From contig JAWQRO010000393.1 of NCBI GenBank assembly GCA_033557835.1, forward strand, positions 1-40,073: a stretch of DNA of 40,073 bases, in the 5' to 3' direction. A program made the translations under genes and the position numbers. The notes below the pieces were generated by a model that did not search any database, was not told the origin of the DNA, and worked only from the letters and a program-made list of their open reading frames with translations. Origin of the DNA: Helochares maculicollis (taxonomy: Eukaryota; Arthropoda; Insecta; Coleoptera; Hydrophilidae). The stretch's first letter is position 1, and each line of letters begins with the position of its first letter. Of this stretch, positions 12,431-22,650 are shown in pieces.

Positions 12431-12898
12431 AAGTTGATGCGCTTAATAGAGGAATATTTTCAGACGTTAGAAGCACAGTTGACGCTTTTAATTGAGAGTC
12501 AAGTCCGACGAATAAGCTGTAACGAAGTCGTAGCTTAGGCTCTCTTTGTTGTTGGAAGAGAACTTCTCGTTCTTGATTAATGTTGTAATTTGACTTAAGT
12601 TTGCGGTTTAATAGAACAAAAATCAGATTCAACCGAACAAAAATCTGATTTAACCGAAATAATATAATAAGTTTGATAATCTCTGTTCTAAGTCGATGCC
12701 CTTAATAGAGGAATACTTTCAGACGTTAAAAGCGCAGTTGACGCTTTTAATTAAGAATCAAGTCCTACGAATAAGCTATGAGGAAGGTGTAGTTTAACCT
12801 CATTTTGGTATTAGAAGAGAACTTCTCGTTCTTGATTAATGTTCTAATTCGATTTAAGTTTGCGATTTAATAGAACAAAAATCTGATTTAACCGAAAT
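12431..12898 (+). repeat. Two units of a dispersed hairpin-bearing repeat family (about 259-bp period)
   Basis: Unit 1 begins AAGTTGATGCGCTTAATAG (12431) and unit 2 begins AAGTCGATGCCCTTAATAG (12690). Both carry GGAATAxTTTCAGACGTTA, CAGTTGACGCTTTTAATT, GAACTTCTCGTTCTTGATT and end in AAAAATCTGATTTAACCGAA. Unit 1 has the ending duplicated (12612-12656). The first 100 bp matches the array at 30.3-30.98 kb. In this version the GC hairpin of the other locus is represented by AAGCTGTAACGAAGTCGTAG. The first unit abuts the inferred 3' end of the hAT element. Confidence 0.85.
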
Positions 12899-13072
12899 CC
12901 ATTTTGTACATGTTCTCAAACGATTTACAAGCCCAACTATAGAAAGTTATTTCTCTTGTAATTCTTCATTACATGTCTAGATATGTCTGTATTTGTGAAT
13001 GTTCAATTGTAACCACTTTCTATCCCAAAACTGTAAATTTCTGTTATTCAAATACACGTTTCAGAATCTATA

Positions 13073-14227
13073 CCAGGTGCGCAAGTTTGAAATGTCGTTT
13101 TGTTGTGAAGAGATGGCGCATGAAATTTATTGAAGTAACTTTTGGAACCCAAAGCGCCATTTTTTGGTAAGACTGCCCAATACAGAGTCCCGAGTAAAGA
13201 GCATTTGCGGCACGTAATGATTTTCTTGTTCAATCAGAGCCATCGGAGAGTCATTGAATTTTTGTACAGACTTAATGCGATCTTGCTTTAACTATCAAGA
13301 CTTGTGAACGCAAGTTTCAACGTTTCAAAAGGAGCGATTTCAATGTTATCGACAAAGAACATGAAAATCGACCAAAAAAGTTTGAAGACGACAAATTACA
13401 AGCATTATTGGACGAAGACGATACACAAACACAACAAATTATGGTGAAATGTCACTCGAAAAGCAATTTCCGATTGCCTGAAAGCCATGGGGAAGATTCA
13501 AAAGGTTGAAAAATGGGTTCCATATAAACTGAAAGAACGACATGGAAACACGAAAAATTGTGTTCGAAATGCTGCACTTTTGCAAGAAACGAAAGACTTT
13601 TTTGAATCGAGTTGTAACTGGCGATGAAAAATGGATATATTTCGAGAATCCCAATCGTAAGAAATCGTGGGTAACGCCAGGACAACCATAAACATCGAAT
13701 ACAAAACTGGATCGTGTAGTGGGATCAGAAGAGAATAGTTTTCTACGAGCTTCTCAAGCTCGGCAAAACAGTTAATACCCTCCTCTACCGATAAAAAATG
13801 ATCAATTTAAACCACATATTGATGGAAAAACGCCCAGAATGCGCTCGAAGACACGGCAAAGTCATTCTGCAGCATGACAACGTTCCTGCACATTCACCAA
13901 AGTGAGCAAAGAAACGATTTCTTCGCTAGATTGGGAACTCCTACCCCAGCCACCGTATTCACGAGACGTGGCGCCTTCTGATTATCACCTCTTCTCATCG
14001 ATGAGGCACGCACTGGCTCAGCAATACTTCATGACTTTCGAGGATGTACAAAAGTGGCTCGATGAATAAATATCCATGAAAGTTGAAGCTTTTGGAATGG
14101 TATCTATGAATTGCCCGAGAGATGGATAAAATGTGTAAAAAGCGAGGGTCAATAGTTTTCATACCATTGTTCTTAAATAATTGAGTATTTTTCATGGAAA
14201 AACGACATCTTACACTTACGCACTTAG
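13073..14227 (+). mobile_element. Mariner element with Mos1-like ends, both termini present
   Basis: The left terminal repeat starts CCAGGTGCGCAAGTTTGA at 13073, directly after TA. The right end reads CTTACGCACTTAG at 14215-14227, directly before TA, and in inverse matches the left end with several substitutions. The CCAGGTG start is the form seen in Mos1-type mariners. Total length is 1,155 bp, about 130 bp shorter than a typical mariner, which fits internal deletions. A better-preserved right end of the same family occurs at 14781-14790. It is non-autonomous because its transposase is broken. Confidence 0.9.
13160..14150 (+). pseudogene. Mos1-like mariner transposase, broken
   Basis: Recognisable pieces in order: RVPSKEHLRHVMIFLFNQ (about 13178-13232), then after a deletion TIKTCERKFQRFKRSDFNV and KFEDDKLQALLDEDDTQTQQ. 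Next come AISDCLKAMGKIQKV in another frame, RVVTGDEKWIYFENPNRKKS with the first catalytic Asp (about 13608-13665), KVILQHDNVPAHS with the second (about 13860-13898), and PPYSRDVAPSDYHLFSSM with the third. These residues fit the DD34D arrangement. At least four frameshifts and several stops (for example TAA after GQP near 13690) separate the pieces, and the segment between the first and second Asp is short. No product is expected. Confidence 0.9.
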
Positions 14228-14599
14228 TATGACAACATGATATTAAAATACTTTTTCGTTTTGCAAGACAAAATAGCAAATTAATTTTTTCCCGCTTATA
14301 GATGTATTAATAGATTTGGAATTAAAATCCTGGGGTCAAAATAAGCATGAAAAAATTTCTAACAAGTTTGTCACAGATACTAATGTAATATCTTATAACT
14401 AATTGTCGTTACAAAAACTAAAAAAAATGTAATGACTGATAACGATAAGTGCATTTTGGATGCAGTTTACTGACATTAGCGTTCAAAAATCATGAATAGT
14501 CTAAAACTCAAACTATGGACAACTACTAGCCTGTTACATTTGAGGCAAGAAATTATTTATAACAGAAAAATAAATCTTGGAAATGTCTCTACGAAAAAA

Positions 14600-14790
14600 A
14601 TCAAAAGTGGCCTGATTGGATATCAATGAAAGTTGAAGCTTTTGGAATGGTATCCATGAATTGCCCGAGAGGTGGATAAAATATTTAAAAAGCGAGGGCC
14701 AATACTTTGAATAAAACATGTTTCACCATTGTTCTTAAATAATTGCGTATTTTCATGAAAAAAAACCATATTTTAAACTTGCGCACCTGG
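14600..14790 (+). mobile_element. Solo 3' end of the same mariner family
   Basis: From CAAAAGTGG (about 14602) to GCGCACCTGG (14781-14790) this matches the last 190 bp of the mariner at 13073-14227: both share GAAAGTTGAAGCTTTTGGAA, GAATTGCCCGAGAG, GGATAAAAT and CCATTGTTCTTAAATAATTG. Its right terminal repeat is intact (reverse complement CCAGGTGCGCAAGTTTAAAA) and is followed by TA. No 5' half is visible nearby. Confidence 0.88.
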
Positions 14791-17700
14791 TAATACTAAA
14801 ATCCGCGGCAACAACTTACATTCCTCTCTTTATGAATACCACGCTTATTTTTATACTCTGATTTTTCTATGCTAGACAAAATATTTGATCGTACGATAAG
14901 AAATTTTGGATTTCTCAAAATTTGATTTGTTGCGACTCGTACAATTAAATTATCAATTAATTGTCTTTTGTGAGCAAAATTAACATACAACACCCATGGT
15001 ATGATTTTTTTAAATTTTGCCTCATTTTGTTTAGCCAATAAGACCGATGAGAAGAGTTGTGTGTGAACCATTTGCGCAAAAGCACCAATTTCAATGTATT
15101 AGTACATAACTTACTGGTAGCCACAATTATTTCAATGTTGAATAATACAAATCTGCTGTTGGTGGAAGTAGAATTGAGAGTAATGGAACTGCATCATAGA
15201 CTAAGACCTTGCACACTCTAGAAAAGCGACACAAAATTTCTCAATGGAAAGCTGCTGCAGTTCCACACTCTGCGAATGTTGCCAAGCATAATTTTACGAC
15301 TCAGTCTACTTAAATTTTTACTGGGTGACCGTAAACTGCTCTATTACTGCCCGCTGGAACTAGAGAGTAGATCTTTAATAAAAATCAAGAAAAATGAAGT
15401 GACTCGTTTACAGCTTTTGAAAATTCTTCATCGCAAATTTTACACGATACCTATTTCCTCTTTTAATATTGGAATGCAGCTGCTCCCATCACAGAGCTCG
15501 CTGTCTGCATAGTAGGTACTAAGGAAAATTGATTTCCTTATATTAAAATTCTAGTGAAAACCCCAAAAATAGAAAACTGCTCGGGCAACATAGAAAATTG
15601 CACGTCAAACAGAATTAAGCAGCAAGCTTTTAATCGCCAAAGTTGCTTCTATCAGGATGCTCCTAACGTGCCTCGCTTCAAATTTAACGTCGGTAAACAG
15701 CAAAAATATGATTATAACCTATCGTCTAAACTGAAAACTAGCTCGTTACGTGGCGTATGTGCTGCAATAAAAGGACACATTTAAGATGATGTGCGGCGCG
15801 GAAACGATCGATCTCGCCCAGAAATGTGGAAGCAGTTAAATTTTATAAGCCTGAGACGCTTCCTACAATTAAATAAGTTAAATGCAAGCGGCAATTCCGA
15901 TTAGCTGATAATTATGATCGGGCTCTCATTTCAGCAAGTCGTTGGGGCGGGCGTCAGTTTTTCTTGGGGCGGGGGGAAGTTATATTCAATTTAAAGGGTT
16001 CACCTATAAAATTCGACATAAAACTTGGACGGGTCATAAAGCTTGTCACCTCGTATCTCCCCGTTCAGAAAGAAAATGTCTTAACGTATTTTACGTTTTT
16101 TGACTTTTATGTAACTAGGTAAAGATTGATGGCGTCAAAGAAGAATTTATATTCCGGTCTGCAGCATTTGCATTTTTAAACCTAAAATTTATTTAAAGCA
16201 GCGCTCCTCTCAGGTTATGGCAGCTTAAGCCGCAAAATTCCACCTGCATAGCCTCATATTCCCCAAGAATGCCACTTGATGTACATCGTTTTGAGTTTGG
16301 GTTCTAGAATAATGAGCGTAGTTTGCTGACGTTTCTGTGACAAGCTTGATGGTGATAAAGTTTTAAGTTGCAACAACTATGTTCTTGATGTGCGAGACGT
16401 TATCAAGAAGTACTTTCGAGGTGTGCGCAATATGTCTTCGATAATTAACCGCGGCTGCTTGGTGGCACTGCATCGGCGTAAGTTTATTAACTTTAAAACT
16501 GATTACTTAGTTACTGTTTTAAGATGCGATGAAAAACCGGCAAGTCATCGCTCAAAAATGTTTTAAATTTTCGCATCCTGTTTATGTTTTTAGCGCCAAA
16601 CTCATCGCGTATTTCTGCACCATATAATTTTACTTTAAACCATATCCAATGGAAGCCGGTCGCACTCGAAGGAATAAACAAGCCACTCCATCATCTTTCC
16701 GCTTATTAAATTTGGTGTCGTCAGTTTCCACTCGCGCTCCGTATTCTTGCTAAGTTTGATTTTGCGATAGTTTTTTGCCTGGAGACGTTTTTATCCTCTC
16801 ATACGCTCTTATCAATTTCTAATAAAGTATGTCAATGTACAAGGCTCAAGGCTCCACTTTGCTATTCGTTTTCAAATACTTCGACTATAAATAATTACAA
16901 TTTGGGCCAAATCTGAGCAGGATACTCACATTATATTTTATTTTTGCACATTTTTATATATATTTTCAATAAACTGCTTCGTTGCTACACGCCTACAATA
17001 TCAGGATCCTTAAGTATTAGTAAATATCTGAGCTCATGGTCGTAGATAGGAATTGTTTCGTTGCGGGCATAAAAATGTTATTAATAATAATAAAATGACA
17101 ACGACCATGCGCTGTTTTGCTTAGCCATTTTCAATTTAAGCGATGAATTAAAGCCTTTGATGCTCCACATGATTGATTCAATTCGAATTGCCGCGAATCG
17201 TATGTGGACGAACGGCCGGAGAATAAAACCAACGATTCAATTGGTCACTTAAAAGTTGATTCGGAATAAAAACCAATAATTGGCGCTACTTTTACGGTCT
17301 CTATAAAGCAGCAGTTTTTACGTCACACTTTCTCAAGATAAAACGAAGGTCTTCGCCCCCAACATATTTATAAAGTAGCAGCTCCGCCCAGTTGTGTGGC
17401 GATGATTTTTATTAATTAAGATTCGCTGTTGTTCGTTATCCGGCTTACTTATTACAATGGACTGAAAGGTAGCTTTTTAAATATCTAACAATAAAATAGT
17501 GCCGATGTGATTTGCGATTACAGTCGATTGTTTTCTACTATTATCGCAATAATCCGTTGATAACAATTACTGATAGGTCCTAGCGGACAGATCGAAATCG
17601 CTCCCTTGCATCGTTTGTAATTATCTCTTGTTGTAGGAACATTTCAATTCGTTCCTAGATAAAGATGTTTCGTTCGGCACATTGTTTATGTAGTATAGTC

Positions 17701-18514
17701 AGTAGATAGTGCTGTTTAGTCTTTAAAATCGTGGAATTGCCCTCGAGTCCCAGTCGTGCGGGTTTGTTTGGTCTAAAAAAGTGCACAGTAAGCAAAATGT
17801 GGCCCGTAAAGATGAAATACGTGAGGTTAAAAATAAATTGACTTTGACTCTGCAAGAAGGTGATGGATATCCTCGATGTATTTACACCAAACGGAGGTAA
17901 TAAAACTTTATGTTGCATTCTATGGTGCGGTGAACAATATGAGTTATTGGTTATTTTAATCATTTTCGGAAATTCGTAACTTCCATGGTGTGTAAACATC
18001 TACCGAAATATTGCTGCTTACAGTGAGGTTTATTGCATGACACATGAATTCAATGGGGAGAGGGAGAGAGGCACTACCATTATTTTTATCGCAACATCAG
18101 CATTAAGATGAAGTCGCCTGACAGTCAGGCAGGAGAAATGCAATATGAATTTATTTGTGTTCGTAGAGCGAGAAAATTTAAATTAAACTTCCCTCAACAG
18201 CTGACACTATCTTTTAGTGGTTGTTAGGAAGAGGGGCCAATAAATAAGACTTTGAGCGAAAGTTGTTGGCGCACTCTAACTGTATCTATCTATTGATCTA
18301 CCAATTAAAAATGTTGTAAAAACAAGCCATATACAAATACACTCCCGTATTACTATTCTATATTCGTATAAAGCATAGTAAACAGACTTAATTACGATTA
18401 TGAATATATTCGCGGTTTTGACGAATCTTCTTGTTTTGATAGTCATATCAGCTCTTGTCTTATATTTCGACGCCCTTCTAATAGAATTCCAAGCTGAATA
18501 TTTATCTTTAGTTT
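14791..18514. other. Gene-free stretch, no supported host gene
   Basis: No recognised gene. 15952-15977 is G-rich (GGGGCGGGCG ... GGGGCGGGGGGAAG). A 44-codon frame at 16432-16566 starts MSSIINRGCLVALHRR and contains CGGCGTAAGT, which could be a splice donor. A 91-codon minus-strand frame at 14796-15071 has no recognised motif. 17655-17999 has overlapping short frames on the minus strand. None is strong enough to call as a gene. Confidence 0.5.
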
Positions 18515-18650
18515 CAAACTAGGCTTCTTTTTAGGCGATTTCTTCTTCATTTGAGACAAATCTCGTTCATTTTATGATGTTTGCGGAGGGACATAAGTCG
18601 ATGGGAGTTAACTCTAGCGAATACGGTGGGTGTGGTTGCAATTCGAAATG
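18515..18650 (-). mobile_element. Short mariner transposase C-terminal remnant
   Basis: Read leftward from about 18640: LQPHPPYSLELTPID, where the last Asp is the third catalytic position of mariner (normally PPYSPDLAPSD), followed after a stop by RFVSNEEEIA and EAxFETKDKYSAWNSI, the usual C-terminal pattern of cecropia/irritans-type mariners. Several in-frame stops are present. The rest of the element is not recognisable, although very diverged sequence may extend to about 18420 on one side and 18760 on the other. Confidence 0.75.
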
Positions 18651-18935
18651 CATTTAGAGTAAAAACGAAAATGCAGAACTTTCAGAAGCAATTTCGTGTG
18701 TTAATGAAGGATTCTTCAACTTTATGTTTCCATGATGCAGGCCAATAACTATCTTTGTGTATCTGTTGTATACCACACGAATGACAAGAGTGTTCGACTA
18801 ATAATTAGACTTGAGAGGTGGATGGTTAAAGAGTCTAGAGGATCTCGTGCAATAAAAGTCACAAAAAAAGATTGAAATATGGCTTCTGTCTTCAAAGTTT
18901 CAATGATTTTTGAGACTTTTACTCCAATTATATAT

Positions 18936-18960
18936 ACGGGGTGTTGCAGAATTAATTTCG
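18936..18960. repeat. Possible transposon terminus
   Basis: TATATACGGGGTGTTGCAGA resembles the TATACAGGGTGTTxCA ends carried by many short insect DNA transposons. No matching inverted end was found nearby, so this is a resemblance only. Confidence 0.25.
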
Positions 18961-19084
18961 CATACTTAACCTACATGTTAAGAACGCCAATGTGGTCCTT
19001 CAAAACCTCGAGATTGAATTTTTCATAAAGGCGAAACCGTCCTTAGCAAAGAGAAACAGAATAAGAACATAAACAACCATTGAA

Positions 19085-19480
19085 GGCAAATTTTATAGCG
19101 CCGCGTTTTTTCGAATCATTTAAAACAGAACGTGACCTCGAAAAAAGATCGCATTGTGTTTCTATCTTCCACCGCAAGAAAGGCGATTACATCATATATC
19201 GCAAACTATCGTAACCTTTACCTCTATAAAAATACCGGCATCACAATCAAAACAAGGCGTTAGATCCGTCATAATCACCAGATAAAATTATTTCACGAAC
19301 ACAAAACCTTCCTAATAAAGACAGAAAAAATAACATGAAAAATCATTTAAGTAAAATTTTATACGAGCGTGTTGTTTTTTGAACTGGATATTGAACGTGA
19401 CCTCGAAAGAATAAATCTTTATATTACAGCCGCAAGAAGAGTAGTTACATCATACATTGCAAACAAAACAATAATTTAAT
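19085..19480. repeat. 265-bp direct duplication, diverged
   Basis: Copy 1 (about 19085-19225) and copy 2 (about 19350-19480) share AAATTTTATA, GAACGTGACCTCGAAA (starting at 19128 and 19393), CCGCAAGAA and TTACATCATA in order. Divergence is considerable. A weaker pair with a 250-bp offset follows (19589-19655 and 19839-19905, sharing CATGCxxCGCTT and ATAAATTTATTG-like stretches). Confidence 0.7.
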
Positions 19481-20433
19481 TGTCGACATTTTTTATCGTT
19501 AAAATTCGATGATTTCTTAAATACGATGGACTACAGTCAATTTCTATCACAATTAATACTACAAATTCATGTTATTGTGACGAAAGAAAATCATGCACCG
19601 CTTCTCTTGCGTCTGCAGTTATAAATTTATTGCGCTTTACGTTTTTTGTTGAGCATCCGCTTTCGTTTTTATCACCTTGTTTACAATAAAATGATGGTTT
19701 TTTCTTGCTTCGTGTTTAGTAAGTTCAGATTATTTGCATATTAAGTAGTCTTTCTATGAATAAAGCATAAAGAAAAGTTTAGCTAAGTTACGTTATCGTA
19801 GATAATGTATTGAAATTGAAATGAACGCAATCCGACCAAACATGCGGCGCTTGTTTTTGCTCTCCGGTTAAAATTTATTGGGCTGTTAACTTTTTTCGCT
19901 CGTCTTTATTTGTTTTCAACGAGGGTTTTTATTATTATTTCGTCAGTTTCGAATCCGGATGCTTTAAGCGTAAACGAGGTGATTCTTTGAAATACTGATA
20001 AAATTCGTCTGTGTTCGACCAACGACGTCTTAGGGAATTCCAACAGTGGTTCTTAACATGTACGTGTAATTAATATCTCGGTTACTAATTATGCCCCAAA
20101 ATGCAAACGAAGACCTATCGCTTATTATTTCTTATATCTACTACCCCTTTAATTTTTGAAACTTAATTTTGAAGCAGGCTGTCTATTAAGTACCATTGCA
20201 GGTTCTATAAAGTTGTTGAAATAACGCTTCTTTCTTCTTCTATATTTACTATCTCGCCGAAACATTTCCAAATCGCTCTCAAAATTATCAGCGCGACGTT
20301 GTTTTTGGTGCACTTGGAGCAGCGATACCTATTTCAGAAAGAGTCTTTTCATGGAAATTTTATGAATTTGTCCTTGAAAAGCCTCTGTTCATGCAAACTG
20401 AAGCCGATACGTTCCTTTGATATTTTTAAGATG

Positions 20434-22650
20434 TCTTCTATCACCTGTAAAATCATTTTACCATTTGTGAAAACGATTTTAAGACGTCAGCTTTCATCCG
20501 AAACTTCATTTTACAATTTGTGAAAATGGTTTTAAGGTGTCAGCTATTATCTATACTTTCCTTTTACGATTTGCCAAAACGATCACACTTTTTTAAGTGT
20601 GAGAACCTTTTTTTGGGTGACCAGAGCGTTTTATATCGTCTCGGAGAATCTTGTTAAGCTCGTGGTTAGTGATGTATCGAAATCCTGAAGGATCCCATCC
20701 TTGACAGTGTCAGCTATCACCTGTAACTTCATTTTACGATTAGTGAAAACGGTTTTAAGATGTCAGCTATTATCTATAGTTTCATTTTACGATTTGCCAA
20801 AACGATCCCGCTTTTTTAAGTGTGAGAACCCTTTTCTGCGTGACCAGAGCGTTTGATATCGTCTCGAAGAATCTTGTTAAGTTTGTGGTTAGTGATGCAT
20901 CGAAATCCTGATGGATCCTATCCTTGCAAGTGTTAGCTATCACCAGTAACTTCATTTTACGATTAGTGAAACCGATTTTAAGGTGTCAGCTATTATCTAT
21001 ACTTTCCTTTTACGATTTGCCAAAACGATCACACTTTTTTAAGTGTGGGAACCTTTTTTTGTGACCAGAGCGTTTGATATCGTCTCGAAGAATCTTGTTA
21101 CGTTTGTGGTTAGTGAAGCATCGAAATCCTGATGGATCCTATCCTTGAAAGTGTTAGCTATCACCTGTAACTTCATTTTACGATTAGTGAAAATGGTTTT
21201 AAGGTGTCAGCTATTATCTGTACTTTCATTTTACGATTTGGCAAAACGATCACACTTTTTTAAGTGTGAGAACATTTTTTTGTGTGACCAGAGCGTTTGA
21301 TATCGTCTCAAAGAATCTTGTTAAGCTCGTGGTTAGTGATACATCGAAATATTGATGGATCCTATCCTTGAAAGTGTTAGCTATCACCTGTAACTTCATT
21401 GTACGATTAGTGAAACCGATATTAACATGTCAGCTATTATCTATACTTTCATTTTACGATTTGCCAAAGCAATCACACTTTTTTAAGTGTGAGAACCTTT
21501 TTTGGGTGACCAGAGTTTGATATCGTCTCGAAGAATCTTGTTAAGCTCGCGGTTAGTGATACATCGAAATATTGATGGATCCTATCCTTGAAAGTGTTAG
21601 CTATCACCTGTAACTTCATTGTACGATTAGTGAAACCGATTTTAACATATCAGCTATTATCTATACTTTCATTTTACGATTTGCCAAAGCAATCACTCTT
21701 TTTTAAGTGTGAGAACCTTTTTTCGGGTGACCAGAGCGTTTGATATCGTCTCGAAGAATCTTGTTAAGCTCGTGGCTAGTGATGCATCGACATCCTGAAG
21801 AATCCTATCCTTGAAAGTGTGATCTATCACCTGTAACTTCATTTTACGATTAGTGAAAACGGTTTTAAGGTGTCAGCTATTATCTATACTTTCATTTTAC
21901 GATTTGTCAAAACGATCCCACTTTTTTAAGTGTGAGAACATTTTTTTGTGTGGCCAGAGCGTTTGATATCGTCTCAAAGAATCTTGTTAAGCTCGTGGTT
22001 AGTGATACATCGAAATCTTGAAGGATCCTATCCTTGAAAATGTCAGCTATCACCTGTAATTTTATTTTACGATTGATGAAACCGATTTTAAGGTATCAGC
22101 TATTATCTACACTTTCATTTTACGATTTTCCAAAACGATCCTACTTTTTTAAGTGTGAGAACCTTTTTTTGGGTGAACAGAGCGTTTGATATCGTCTCGA
22201 AGAATCTTGTTAAGCTCGTGGTTAGTGATACATCGAAATCTTGAAGGATCCTATCTTTGAAAATGTCAGCTATCACCTGTAATTTCATTTTACGATTGGT
22301 GAAACCGATTTTAAGGTGTCAGCTATTATCTACACTTTCATTTTACGATTTGCCAAAACGATCCTACTTTTTTAAGTGTGAGAACCTTTTTTTGGGTGAA
22401 CAGAGCGTTTGATATCGTCTCGAAGAATCTTGTTAAGCTCATGGTTAGTGATACATCGAAATCTTGAAGGATTCTATCCTTGAAAGTGTCAGCTATCACC
22501 TGTAACTTCATTTTACGATTTACCGAAACGATTCCACTTTTTTAAGTATCACAACCTTTGTTGGGAGACCAAGCGTTCAGTATCGTCTGGAAGAATCTTG
22601 TTAAGCTCGTGGTTACTGACGATGAATCGAAATCCTGAAGGATTCTATAC
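20434..22650. repeat. Satellite array, ten monomers of about 222 bp
   Basis: The marker CCAGAGCG recurs at 20621, 20844, 21065, 21288, 21510, 21731, 21954, 22177 (as ACAGAG), 22400 and, in the short last unit, 22569, giving periods of 221-223 bp and then 169. Each full monomer holds half-repeat A (TCAGCTATCACCTGTAACTT...), half-repeat B 53 bp later (TCAGCTATTATCTATACTTT...), and a unique part of about 116 bp with CACACTTTTTTAAGTGTG (7-bp stem), AAGAATCTTGTTAAGCTCGT and GGATCCTATCCTTGAA. Monomers differ at scattered sites. At the left edge the 53-bp unit occurs three times in a row (20434, 20487, 20540). Open frames here are accidental. Confidence 0.97.

Larger units (their letters stand above)
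18661..20433. other. Gene-free stretch between mariner remnant and satellite
   Basis: It holds the possible transposon end at 18936 and the 265-bp duplication. Otherwise I see only AT-rich sequence with scattered stops in all frames. Confidence 0.55.

Noticed and set aside
15952..15977. G-rich stretch as a G-quadruplex
   Set aside because: It has G runs, but one loop is long and there is no associated gene; too weak to call.
17367..17400. TATTTATAAAG followed by CCCAGTTG as a core promoter
   Set aside because: The distance from the TATA-like T to the initiator-like A is about 21 bp, too short, and no open frame follows.
17655..17999. 114-codon minus-strand open frame
   Set aside because: No domain, no conserved motif, AT-rich background; long chance frames of this size are expected in 40 kb.
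20434..22650. Regularly spaced repeats that could suggest a CRISPR array
   Set aside because: Unit length of 222 bp, near-identical throughout with no variable spacers, in a eukaryotic-type context: this is a satellite.
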